Shown: piece by piece, positions 23,360 through 29,876 of the stretch | How positions within the stretch are numbered: position 1 is the first letter of the stretch | Layout: each line of letters opens with the position of its first letter | From: a virus | Length of the DNA stretch: 29,876 nt | Virus record (IMG/VR): IMGVR_UViG_3300020057_000118 | Location: 1-29,876 of that record | Direction: 5' to 3' (one strand) | The notes under the pieces: generated by a model | The model's input: only the letters and a program-made list of their open reading frames with translations | Told to the model about the DNA's origin: nothing | Databases searched by the model: none | Made by a program: the position numbers and the translations under genes

Positions 23360-23622
23360 TTTGTAACCTAAAATTCATCCCAACAAAACGCTTGAATACA
23401 ATTTTAGCCGATCCCTACACTAGAGGCATTGACGGCAAAGACTATGGGCCACTCAAAGAAGAACTTCAGGACATTGTTTGGGGTCGTGCCGAAAAACAAC
23501 TTATGAACTTTCACGCACTGGCTGAAAAGGAACTAAAAGACTATGAGGATTTTCTTGATAGTGAAGGTGTCCCACCAGTGACTAGTGAAATATTTAACGA
23601 GACCTTTTATGCAGTAAATTAA
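23356..23622 (+). CDS. Early protein of unknown function, ATGA-coupled
   Basis: I start at the ATG at 23356 (88 residues), which overlaps the preceding stop (ATGA) and has GGGAG 7 bases upstream. A longer reading from a GTG at 23281 would run through the membrane-peptide gene in another frame and has no comparable support. The protein begins MICNLKFIPTKRLNTIL, has a GIDGKDYGPLKEELQDIVW stretch and a charged helix. No family was recognised. Confidence 0.65.
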   Translation: MICNLKFIPTKRLNTILADPYTRGIDGKDYGPLKEELQDIVWGRAEKQLMNFHALAEKELKDYEDFLDSEGVPPVTSEIFNETFYAVN

Positions 23623-23662
23623 TAAAGATTTAATAATTAATCTTTTAAGCGGGAGAAAAATA

Positions 23663-23929
23663 ATGAATGTTTCAATGTGTGTGCATAATGAACCTTTAAG
23701 AAGTGAGGTTTTTAAGAGCAAAAGTCTTACAGTGACCACGACGGATTCTGGTTATAAATATTTAACAGCAACTATCAGGTTAGAAGAGTTGGTCATAAAT
23801 GTTTTTTCAAAAACAGTGTCGGCAGAGGAATTTGAAGAGTTTGAATCAGAAAAATGGGAAGCTTATGATAATGAAAACACTTATGATCTTAGACCATCAG
23901 AATTAAAAATAATGGCAAGGGGGATATAA
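23663..23929 (+). CDS. Small early protein before recT
   Basis: This 88-residue protein starts at an ATG with GGGAG 8 bases upstream. The first part is beta-rich (SLTVTTTDSGYKYLTATIRL); the second is acidic and helical (SAEEFEEFESEKWEAYDNEN). It ends in a TAATG overlap with the recT start, so the two are likely co-translated. No family was recognised; a function in recombination is suggested only by position. Confidence 0.65.
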   Translation: MNVSMCVHNEPLRSEVFKSKSLTVTTTDSGYKYLTATIRLEELVINVFSKTVSAEEFEEFESEKWEAYDNENTYDLRPSELKIMARGI

Positions 23930-24897
23930 TGAGTAATTTAGTTTTATTAAAAGATCAGGTGCTTGGTTTTAAAAAAGAGTTTGAAGGAATCGCAAATGAC
24001 TTAGACTTTCAAAAAGAGTCAATGTTTGCGTTACAAGTGATCGAAGGCAATGACTTTGCTTTAAATATAGCAAAGAGTAATCCAAAGGCTCTTAAAAATG
24101 CCATTATTAACGTCGCAGCAATTGGATTAACACTTTCACCAGCGGAGAAATTAGCTTATTTAGTACCGAGGAAAGGCGGGATTACTCTCGTTGTTTCCTA
24201 TCAAGGCTTATGCAAGATTGCTACTGACTCGGGATCGGTTGAATGGATTCATTCTGAAATTGTGAGGAAAAATGATCTGTTTGCTTTAAGTAACCAGGGC
24301 AAGCCACCAGAGCATAAATTCAATCCCTTTGACAAAGAAGTTGATCGAGGTGAGGTTATCGGTGCTTATGTTGTTGCCAAAGTAAAAAGTGGTGACTTTC
24401 TAACCACGACAATGAGTATTGAGGAGATCCATTCGATTAGAAACAGAAGTGAGTCATGGAAGTCAAAAAGTGGCCCATCGGGGCCTTGGGTTTCTGATCC
24501 GTTAGAAATGATGAAGAAAACCGTTATCATTAGAGCATCAAAGGCATGGCCAAAGACAAAAAGATTCGCTGAGGTGATTGCACATAATAATGAAGTTGAC
24601 GGGATTGACTTTAAAGCAGAAGTGATTGAGGCGGCCAAGGCAAGTGATCGGTCACTTGTTGAAATAAAAGGAATTTTGGCTGGAATAACAAGTGGTGAGA
24701 AAAGACTACTTGCTCACTTGTCGGATCAATTCAAGGTCAAGATCTTATCAGTTGATGATTTAAATAATATCCAAGCGGTATATGCACTTGGTTTTCTAGA
24801 TAAATATAAGTCAAAGAAACCGGACGTTGTGGTTATTAAGGAAGAGGAAGTTATTGAAGAGAACATTTTATTAACAACAAAAGATATTAAATTTTAA
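23929..24897 (+). CDS. recT: RecT-type single-strand annealing protein
   Basis: This 322-residue protein belongs to the RecT/Bet family. It has the N-terminal helical part ending in LKNAIINVAAIGLTLSP at about 55-71, then EKLAYLVPRKGGITLVVSYQGLCKIA, and further on VIGAYVVAKVKSGDF, MSIEEIHSIRNRS, and the helix MMKKTVIIRASKAWPK at about 198-213. These are the marks of RecT annealases. It coats single-stranded ends and anneals them to complementary DNA, here with the exonuclease encoded next. The start is in a TAATG overlap with GGGGG just upstream. The C-terminal 80 residues are acidic and less conserved. Confidence 0.93.
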   Translation: MSNLVLLKDQVLGFKKEFEGIANDLDFQKESMFALQVIEGNDFALNIAKSNPKALKNAIINVAAIGLTLSPAEKLAYLVPRKGGITLVVSYQGLCKIATDSGSVEWIHSEIVRKNDLFALSNQGKPPEHKFNPFDKEVDRGEVIGAYVVAKVKSGDFLTTTMSIEEIHSIRNRSESWKSKSGPSGPWVSDPLEMMKKTVIIRASKAWPKTKRFAEVIAHNNEVDGIDFKAEVIEAAKASDRSLVEIKGILAGITSGEKRLLAHLSDQFKVKILSVDDLNNIQAVYALGFLDKYKSKKPDVVVIKEEEVIEENILLTTKDIKF

Positions 24898-24908
24898 AAG
24901 GCGGGGCC

Positions 24909-25604
24909 ATGAACTTTCATCAAACACAATTCGAGAAGCTTGAGACGTACAAAGAGAAACTGGGCTTTGATCCATCAACAATAGAACAAGGGTCAAGTGA
25001 CTGGCTAAAAATGAAGTTAGGAGTAATTTCTGCCAGTAATGCTAAATATCTACTAGGGAAAAGAACAGCAGATGGCAGAGCGACTTATATGGCCTCTTTA
25101 ATTGCCCAGGTTTGCACAGGTGTTTCTCCTGAGTTAAGTGCCAAGCCTTTGCAATGGGGGAAAGATAATGAACAGAGCGCACGATCAGCTTATGAGTTTG
25201 AAAAAGATGAAAGCGTTTTAACTCTGCCATTTATCTATGCCCATGATTACAGAGTTGGTTGTTCGCCTGATTTTCTTTCAGTTACTACTAAGTCTGGAGG
25301 GGAGCTAAAGTGTCCTTTCAATTCAGAAAATCATATTAAGTTTTTATGTTTCGATGATGTAAAGAAAGAATACTACGCTCAAGTGCAATTCTCCCTATGG
25401 GTGACTGGTGCGGATTTTTGGGCATTTGGCAGTTATGATCCGAGAATGAAGAAGAATCAGTTAGCGACAACTATTTTTGAACCAGATACGGCAATGTTTG
25501 AGCGGTTTCTTGAAGAAACGAGTTATTTTATCGCTGAAATGGATGAAAAACTAGAACGATTAGAAGTCAAGTTTGGCGACCAATGGGCAATGGTTACGGT
25601 ATGA
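24909..25604 (+). CDS. YqaJ-type (lambda exonuclease-like) recombination nuclease
   Basis: This 231-residue nuclease belongs to the YqaJ/lambda-exonuclease group. The N-terminus has the GSSDWLKMKLGVISASNA block, then WGKDNEQSAR at about 83-92 with Glu88. The PD-(D/E)xK core is Asp121 in GCSPDFLS, Glu132 and Lys134 in GGELKCP, and Gln158-Gln160 in YYAQVQ. It digests the 5' strand of double-stranded ends and supplies 3' tails for the RecT protein. It follows recT by 11 bases with GGCGGGG at the start, and ends in an ATGA overlap with the next gene. All active-site residues are present. Confidence 0.9.
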   Translation: MNFHQTQFEKLETYKEKLGFDPSTIEQGSSDWLKMKLGVISASNAKYLLGKRTADGRATYMASLIAQVCTGVSPELSAKPLQWGKDNEQSARSAYEFEKDESVLTLPFIYAHDYRVGCSPDFLSVTTKSGGELKCPFNSENHIKFLCFDDVKKEYYAQVQFSLWVTGADFWAFGSYDPRMKKNQLATTIFEPDTAMFERFLEETSYFIAEMDEKLERLEVKFGDQWAMVTV

Positions 25605-25849
25605 TATTAGAAAACGGATCAACTTGGGGCTTTCTTAAGATATTAAACTTGGCAGATGCCAGGTTTGTGTCAAAAGGGGCGCATAAGATGTTTGAACATT
25701 ATTATGTTTGTGAATGTACTTGCGGGACAATCGTGAAGAGAGCGAGTCGTTCAATTTATTTAAAAAAAGTGAATAGCTGTATATCATGTTCAATGAAGCA
25801 GACTAAAATTAACCAAGAAAAAATAGGAGTTCACAGTGGAAGTAATTGA
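25601..25849 (+). CDS. Small zinc-ribbon phage protein
   Basis: I start at the ATG at 25601 (82 residues), in an ATGA overlap with the nuclease gene. The longer reading from 25583 has no support. The protein has the layout of a small phage DNA-binding family: G-S-x-W-G-F-L-K-I at the N-terminus, then YYVCECTCGTIV with Cys37, Cys39, Cys41 and NSCISCS with Cys60 and Cys63. In relatives these read C-x-C-x-CG and SCGC and bind zinc. It is probably a nucleic-acid-binding protein of the recombination module; the precise target is unknown. Confidence 0.7.
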   Translation: MILENGSTWGFLKILNLADARFVSKGAHKMFEHYYVCECTCGTIVKRASRSIYLKKVNSCISCSMKQTKINQEKIGVHSGSN

Positions 25850-26177
25850 AAAAAAGAGATACCAGACACTTAAGAATCACATTCACGAAGGGAAGCTAAT
25901 TAGGAAATTAAGACTTGAATTAAATATGAGTCAGGCTAGCTTTTCTGCAAAGTTTTTAGGCGGGAGTGTTGCGCAAGTTATTTCAAACTGTGAGAGGGGC
26001 ATTTGCCCTCTTCCTCTTAAATATTGGTCAGAGATTTCCCTCCTAAGTGAATATCCAATAGGGCCTGAAATAGCATCGGCCAGGGCGTTTGACGTTAGTG
26101 ACCTGGTTCTCGCTTTTCTCGCAAATAATAAGCTAAAAATTACTAGCTTGCCTATTGGTGTTGGAGACCAAACATAA
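25836..26177 (+). CDS. Xre-like HTH regulator
   Basis: This 113-residue protein contains a helix-turn-helix of the lambda repressor/Xre type at about 20-52: LIRKLRLELNMSQASFSAKF, then an AQVISNCERG recognition part. The start is GTG at 25836, with GGAG 6 bases upstream, inside the 3' end of the preceding gene. The rest, from about 60 on, is a small hydrophobic domain. It likely regulates transcription of this phage; the palindromic and repeated sites in the non-coding regions are candidate targets, but no link is shown. Its 3' end overlaps the primase-helicase gene tail-to-tail by 45 bases. Confidence 0.78.
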   Translation: MEVIEKKRYQTLKNHIHEGKLIRKLRLELNMSQASFSAKFLGGSVAQVISNCERGICPLPLKYWSEISLLSEYPIGPEIASARAFDVSDLVLAFLANNKLKITSLPIGVGDQT

Positions 26178-28499
26178 TCCTTGAAAGCAACTAAGAGGGT
26201 TAAGGCTACGATATACTCTGGCCCTAACTTTCTTTATTCCACAACTTCTGGTTTGTGCCATCCTCTCAAATTCCGTCAAGAAAGAAGTTCGCCTAATTGC
26301 AGAGACTCCAGCCTCGTAGCAGTAAGCCCTAAATGACTTATATAGTTCCTCACTTGATTCCATTAAGCCTTCCTCGAATTTCAAATTGTCTTCCATGAAT
26401 CCAAGAATGGGATTATTAGAAAATGTATATTCCTTAATCATGGCATTGGTTTCTTCGGTTTTAGAGAAACTTCCTTGCGTACTTAGTTTCTTATAGCCGT
26501 CTATCATCCAGTTTAAGATACCGGACGCTTCATTCTTTAACTTATTTTTTATGTCTGGATCAAAATTAGCGTCGGTTTCTGCTGTGAAATATCCCTCAAA
26601 TGGTACGATAATTAGACGCTCTAAAAACCCAACAGAAGTGTCATTGGTCATTGGTAAATGATTACAGGCCATGACAAATTTTGTCCGGTTAGTTACCTGG
26701 ATCGAGTCAGAGTAAAGCTTTCTTGTCCTAAACTCTCCCCCAGCGATAAGGTTTTTCATTTTGGCACTTACATTTATAAATTCTTTTTTCCCTACTTCTT
26801 CTGAGAAATTAACTAATTTATTCCTCATCGAGTAAGATGTTTCCGGCATTACTACATCATCCCACGCCAGCGATGAGTAATTCCCGTTCCCTAAGACAAA
26901 CATAATTGTTTCCATGATTGTTGATTTACCGTTACGGCCAACTCCAGTTAGAATTAGTGCCTTATGGTGCTGATATCCATTAGATAGGCAGTAGCCAAAG
27001 AACTCTTTAAGTAGGTCTACGAGGTGCGGGCGACTAAGCATAACTTTGCTTAATGTCTGATCCCATAGTGGGCACTTTGCTTCTGGTATAAATGGAAAAG
27101 GTATAACAGAAGTGAACCCGTGGTGCGAACTATGTGGCGCTAATGTCCACGTTCCAAGCTTAAGAACTCCGTTCTCGAAATTTAAGTATCCATCGGTTGA
27201 TTTATCGAAAAAACTAGCGTCCTGGATTGTGTCGATGCGAACCATGCGAACAAATTCATCCCATTCATGCGGGCGACTTATTGGCTTTACTCGCTCTTTG
27301 CAAAAGAGAGCTATCTCGTCAGATTCAATTGACTCCCAGAATTTCCCTTGGTGGCGATAGAATGTATTGCGATTAATGGAAACTATTTTATTGCTCTTAA
27401 AGAATGTTTTAACCAGTCCTTCAAAGTCTATCTTCCCTGCTTCACCTTTATTGGTTAAAAACCTAAATCCACTCTCAGTAGTAGCAACGAAATCTACGCT
27501 TTTTAACAAAATCGGAGAGGTTATATTTTTGTTATCTCTATGGGGGCAAAGTTTGCAGCCATCATAAGTTTTTTCAATAGTTGAACACTTCATTGGGCCT
27601 GAGCGCTCACTTGCTTGCTCTGCCTTACTCTGTGTTTCATTGAAATTATATCTTGGATCATGCTTTGAGATATCATGGCAGACAGAAAAACCATTAGTTA
27701 AATGAGAAGCGATATTAAGAGCGTTGTACCATTGCCTTTCAGAGATATTGCCAGTAGTAGATGCATATACCATAAAAGGGCACTGGGTAAGAACGGCCTT
27801 TGTGTCGGCCGGTAATTGCTTAAGTTTATTACTCATTTGTAATCTAGTTAGCGCCTCGCCTTCTGGGATTGGTTGCATACCAGCTCTTTCTTGGAGATCA
27901 AAGTCAATAGGGAAAAGAATAGCTTGAATTATTCTTACAACTTTAGTTGCTTTATCTTTCTTTCTATTTTCTGTACCTGGTAATCTAGTCATGTAAGCAG
28001 GAGCAAAAACAGCTGAGTCAACTTCTTTAAATGGCAACTCCAGTCTGCGAAATTCTTTTTCTATAAGGATGCAAAGATGTTTATAATAAGTGCGATTACT
28101 TTCAAAAAATTCAGTATCCAAGATAGGCGCATTTGTCTCAACTAAAACGTGCAGTCCATTACCAGTGGCAATGAAGCCAGTAGTTGCATAATCAACTTGC
28201 AGTACTCTACAAATAGCTTCTGTATACTTATCCATATAAGTGTAATCAATCTCATCAATGTCGAAAGGGATAATGTTTTGCTCTTTAAGCACTCTGCCCT
28301 TAGATTCCTGACATTTAGCGAAAGTAACGAACATATTGTATCGCTCGCCTTCTGGAATAAGTTCTAAGTAATTTTCATGATTAAGAAGAAGCTCGCTTAA
28401 AGATTCTACTCTCCAGTTTTTATCAAAGAACCTGTCTGCTTTTTTTACTCGTTGAGATTTTCTGTCAAAGTATTCTCGAATACCTAAAATTTGATGCAT
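26133..28499 (-). CDS. Primase-SF3 helicase (AEP primase fused to D5-type helicase)
   Basis: This 788-residue replication protein has an N-terminal archaeo-eukaryotic-type primase: the catalytic FDIDEID at 79-85, TGNGLHV at 112-118 and RLPGTENRKK at 172-181. A cysteine cluster (Cys305, Cys315, Cys318, His320) follows, likely zinc-binding. After a linker region comes the helicase: Walker A GVGRNGKST at 519-527, motif B VNFSEE around 563-568, sensor ACNHLPM at about 611-617 and arginine finger in GFLERLI at about 624-630. It unwinds and primes DNA at the fork. The start has GGT upstream and lies next to a divergent promoter region. It is the only replication enzyme in the window, encoded on the strand opposite its neighbours. 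Confidence 0.93.
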   Translation of the reverse strand: MHQILGIREYFDRKSQRVKKADRFFDKNWRVESLSELLLNHENYLELIPEGERYNMFVTFAKCQESKGRVLKEQNIIPFDIDEIDYTYMDKYTEAICRVLQVDYATTGFIATGNGLHVLVETNAPILDTEFFESNRTYYKHLCILIEKEFRRLELPFKEVDSAVFAPAYMTRLPGTENRKKDKATKVVRIIQAILFPIDFDLQERAGMQPIPEGEALTRLQMSNKLKQLPADTKAVLTQCPFMVYASTTGNISERQWYNALNIASHLTNGFSVCHDISKHDPRYNFNETQSKAEQASERSGPMKCSTIEKTYDGCKLCPHRDNKNITSPILLKSVDFVATTESGFRFLTNKGEAGKIDFEGLVKTFFKSNKIVSINRNTFYRHQGKFWESIESDEIALFCKERVKPISRPHEWDEFVRMVRIDTIQDASFFDKSTDGYLNFENGVLKLGTWTLAPHSSHHGFTSVIPFPFIPEAKCPLWDQTLSKVMLSRPHLVDLLKEFFGYCLSNGYQHHKALILTGVGRNGKSTIMETIMFVLGNGNYSSLAWDDVVMPETSYSMRNKLVNFSEEVGKKEFINVSAKMKNLIAGGEFRTRKLYSDSIQVTNRTKFVMACNHLPMTNDTSVGFLERLIIVPFEGYFTAETDANFDPDIKNKLKNEASGILNWMIDGYKKLSTQGSFSKTEETNAMIKEYTFSNNPILGFMEDNLKFEEGLMESSEELYKSFRAYCYEAGVSAIRRTSFLTEFERMAQTRSCGIKKVRARVYRSLNPLSCFQGLCLVSNTNRQASNF

Positions 28500-28522
28500 G
28501 AATGTTACCTCTGTGTGAAGAA

Positions 28523-28551
28523 AGGTTAATTTGACTTTTATTTTACGTCAA
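28523..28551 (-). promoter_or_regulatory. Promoter candidate for the primase-helicase
   Basis: On the minus strand TTGACG (28546-28551) lies 17 bases from TAACCT (28523-28528). The -10 is weak. It overlaps the opposite promoter at 28531-28559, so the two cannot be used at once. Confidence 0.35.
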
Positions 28552-28559
28552 GATATAAA
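28531..28559 (+). promoter_or_regulatory. Plus-strand promoter ending in a terminator
   Basis: TTGACT (28531-28536) and TATAAA (28554-28559) are 17 bases apart. The predicted start near 28567 is about 35 bases before the terminator hairpin at 28601-28630, and 130 bases before the HNH-like gene. Confidence 0.6.
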
Positions 28560-28600
28560 TTAACAAGTGTTTGATTTTTTTTGTCCCGCCAAATTAATCG

Positions 28601-28630
28601 AAAAAAGCCTAGAGAAATCTGGGCTTTTTT
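28601..28630. terminator. Bidirectional intrinsic terminator with GAAA loop
   Basis: Thirteen-base arms (28601-28613 and 28618-28630), one G-U pair, enclose a GAAA tetraloop. The outer six pairs are A-T, so there is a U-tract on both strands. It lies in a divergent region, not after a gene. Confidence 0.85.
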
Positions 28631-28641
28631 ATTTCCTTGAC

Positions 28642-28664
28642 TGATTGCAATCAAGGTGCAATCA
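28642..28664. promoter_or_regulatory. Operator-like palindrome plus half-site
   Basis: TGATTGCAATCA (28642-28653) is a perfect 12-bp palindrome. Its half, TGCAATCA, recurs at 28657-28664, 11 bases (one helical turn) further. The wider CCTTGA/TCAAGG arms (28635-28640, 28651-28656) enclose it, and TTGACT (28637-28642) could be a -35. It lies between terminator and the HNH-like gene. Confidence 0.5.
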
Positions 28665-28697
28665 TTAAAAAAGAACAACAACGAACAGGCAGGGGAA

Positions 28698-29114
28698 ATG
28701 AAAATTTGTTTTGATAGAAAAGAATACAAGGTAGGAAAAAAAGAGGTGGAGATATATTATAGCTTGTATCTCGGTGGCTTAACTTCTGGGCAAGTAGTTA
28801 ATAAATTAAAGTTGCAATTTTCCCCAGAGTATCTGTGTTTGCTATTCAAGAGAGAAGGGTTTTTAATGAGAAAAAGATGTAAGCCTTTTATTATTTTCAA
28901 TGATTCAAAGTATTCAAAAGTTTTAGGAAAATGGATAACAACAAAGAGACCATTTACTCAATTAGGTCGTGATGTTTGGGAATTTCATAATGGCAAGATA
29001 GAGAACCGACTAGCTGTATTTTTCAAAGATGGAAACCCAGATAATTATTTAATTGATAATTTATATTTAAAAAAGAATCAACCACACTTACTCAACAGAA
29101 GGGGCAAAGTATGA
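28698..29114 (+). CDS. HNH-like protein with degenerate active site
   Basis: I start at the ATG at 28698 (138 residues), with AGGCAGGGG just upstream; the GTG at 28656 lies in the operator region. Residues about 15-55 look like a helix-turn-helix (YLGGLTSGQVVNKLKLQF). From about 88 to 123 the sequence follows the HNH nuclease layout: LGRDVWEFHNGKI, then AVFFKDGNPDNYLIDNL. In the usual family the positions before RxxWE and before xDGN hold His; here they are Gly and Phe. The nuclease may be inactive or use other residues; some phage relatives also lack the second His. It could bind DNA and regulate. Confidence 0.65.
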   Translation: MKICFDRKEYKVGKKEVEIYYSLYLGGLTSGQVVNKLKLQFSPEYLCLLFKREGFLMRKRCKPFIIFNDSKYSKVLGKWITTKRPFTQLGRDVWEFHNGKIENRLAVFFKDGNPDNYLIDNLYLKKNQPHLLNRRGKV

Positions 29115-29428
29115 AAACTAATTATTCATTAGAGGTTAGTGATCTGAAAAAAGATTACCAAGATGAAGTCTCGAATTTATCAGACAAGTTGTATGAGTTA
29201 TTAGAAGAAGCGCTAGATGACTCAGAGGTGACGGCAGAGTGTAGCTTTATTAAAGGCCGTGGTCAAACTATGGACAACCCGCCAGAAGAGGATGAAATGC
29301 TCGTGGAGGATTTAAAGGTAGTGATTATATTTAAAGGTCAGTATCTAGATATCGTAGACAGAATTGAAGAAAAAGTTATTAAAAAAATAGAAGAATATAT
29401 TTACGCTGAATGGAGCGAGCAAAGCTAA
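29111..29428 (+). CDS. Acidic coiled-coil early protein
   Basis: This 105-residue protein starts in an ATGA overlap with the HNH-like gene. It is very acidic and helical: VSDLKKDYQDEVSNLSDKL, then ELLEEALDD, and a C-terminal helix with alternating charges (IEEKVIKKIEEYIYAEW). A middle segment with DNPPEEDEML is disordered. No family was recognised. Confidence 0.65.
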   Translation: MKTNYSLEVSDLKKDYQDEVSNLSDKLYELLEEALDDSEVTAECSFIKGRGQTMDNPPEEDEMLVEDLKVVIIFKGQYLDIVDRIEEKVIKKIEEYIYAEWSEQS

Positions 29429-29451
29429 CATTACGATATAAGGAGAGAATT

Positions 29452-29475
29452 ATGAATGCGAGGAGTAATTTATGA
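29452..29475 (+). CDS. Possible 7-residue leader peptide
   Basis: ATG at 29452 with AAGGAG 6 bases upstream opens a 7-residue frame (MNARSNL) whose TGA overlaps the next start as ATGA. The short frame also contains the Shine-Dalgarno of the next gene. It may be a translational coupling element or chance. Confidence 0.25.
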   Translation: MNARSNL

Positions 29476-29636
29476 GCAAATCAGTTAGGTTTTATTATTT
29501 TTACGGGGATATTTGTTATATTGAAGACAATAAAGTTTATTATATATGTCAAGATGGCGTTATTCGTTTGTCTAGTTGTTCTGCAAGCGAAGTAGACCGG
29601 TATTTTGAGTTTATCGAAGAAGTATTTAATTATTAA
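29472..29636 (+). CDS. Small early protein, 54 residues
   Basis: The frame starts at an ATG with AGGAG about 6 bases upstream and ends at a TAA at 29634. The peptide is rich in Tyr and Phe (RFYYFYGDICYI, then VYYICQDGVIRL) and looks like a small beta domain with three Cys. No family was recognised. A convincing Shine-Dalgarno and the compact spacing support it. Confidence 0.6.
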   Translation: MSKSVRFYYFYGDICYIEDNKVYYICQDGVIRLSSCSASEVDRYFEFIEEVFNY

Positions 29637-29653
29637 ATAGGAGTAACAACTAA

Positions 29654-29876
29654 ATGGTATCAATAAGAGTTAAAAAATATACTGGAAATTATTTCGCTAC
29701 TCTGCCAGGGCAAATCCGTTATAATTATAAAAGAATGTATTCCTATATTAGAAATGGTGGAGATATTGAATTTTTAAATCTTGATCAAAATAAAACTTTA
29801 TTATGTATTATAGAAAGTAATGAATATAAATTAGTAAATGAAAAAGATATAGAGTTATTATGGAGAGTATTTAGAG
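29654..29876 (+). CDS. Unknown protein, cut by the window end
   Basis: The frame opens at the ATG at 29654 with AGGAG about 11 bases upstream and stays open for 74 codons to the right edge. The start reads MVSIRVKKYTGNYFATLP; the rest is rich in Asn, Tyr, Lys and Ile, in line with the AT-rich DNA. The C-terminus is missing and no family was recognised. Confidence 0.55.
   Translation, partial: MVSIRVKKYTGNYFATLPGQIRYNYKRMYSYIRNGGDIEFLNLDQNKTLLCIIESNEYKLVNEKDIELLWRVFR

Noticed and set aside
24366-24638. Minus-strand frame inside recT
   Set aside because: recT is complete and conserved on the plus strand; this is a shadow frame.

Overview
The window is part of the genome of a tailed phage (or prophage) with podovirus (T7-like) morphology. 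The evidence is a set of packaging, head and tail genes in the usual order: small terminase, large terminase, a gp8-type head-tail connector, scaffold, capsid, a gp11-like adaptor, a gp12-like nozzle and three or four internal (ejection) proteins. The DNA is AT-rich, genes are tightly packed, and many junctions are ATGA or TAATG overlaps. Shine-Dalgarno sites (GGAGG, AGGAG) and sigma70-type promoters (TTGACA/T, TATAGT/TATAAT) are clear, which suits a proteobacterial-type host better than Bacteroidetes. The host cannot be named. Both ends of the window cut a gene, so the genome continues on both sides.

Layout. Bases 1-19876 form one minus-strand late block read right to left: terS, a small basic protein, terL, a small low-complexity protein, portal, a Bbp19-like protein, scaffold, [promoter], capsid, a small virion-associated protein, [promoter], adaptor, nozzle, gp14-like protein, large internal protein, two further internal proteins, a fibre-type protein, and a fibre with an N-terminal secretion-like signal that runs off the left edge. 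Bases 19877-21324 hold 1.45 kb without a credible gene. This stretch carries divergent promoters, four 16-bp iterons, a repeated 8-mer, several palindromes and hairpins, and is the likely transcription switch and perhaps the replication origin. Bases 21325-26177 are a plus-strand early operon: nine small proteins, a RecT annealase, a YqaJ/lambda-exo-type nuclease, a zinc-ribbon protein and an Xre-like HTH regulator. Bases 26133-28499 (minus) encode a primase-SF3 helicase whose 3' end overlaps the HTH gene tail-to-tail. Bases 28500-28697 are a compact regulatory region with two overlapping divergent promoters, a strong bidirectional terminator and a palindromic operator-like site. Bases 28698-29876 resume plus-strand small genes, the first an HNH-like protein.

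How it fits together. Early genes provide takeover functions and recombination (exonuclease plus annealase). The AEP-type primase-helicase drives replication. The late block packages DNA and builds the particle. No DNA polymerase, phage RNA polymerase, lysis gene or integrase is visible here; they may lie outside the window. The least ordinary parts are the promoter-terminator arrangement at 28523-28697, a 35-bp tandem duplication that remodelled a gene junction at 5367-5433, in-frame triple stops behind the scaffold gene, and the repeat-rich 1.45-kb divergent region.
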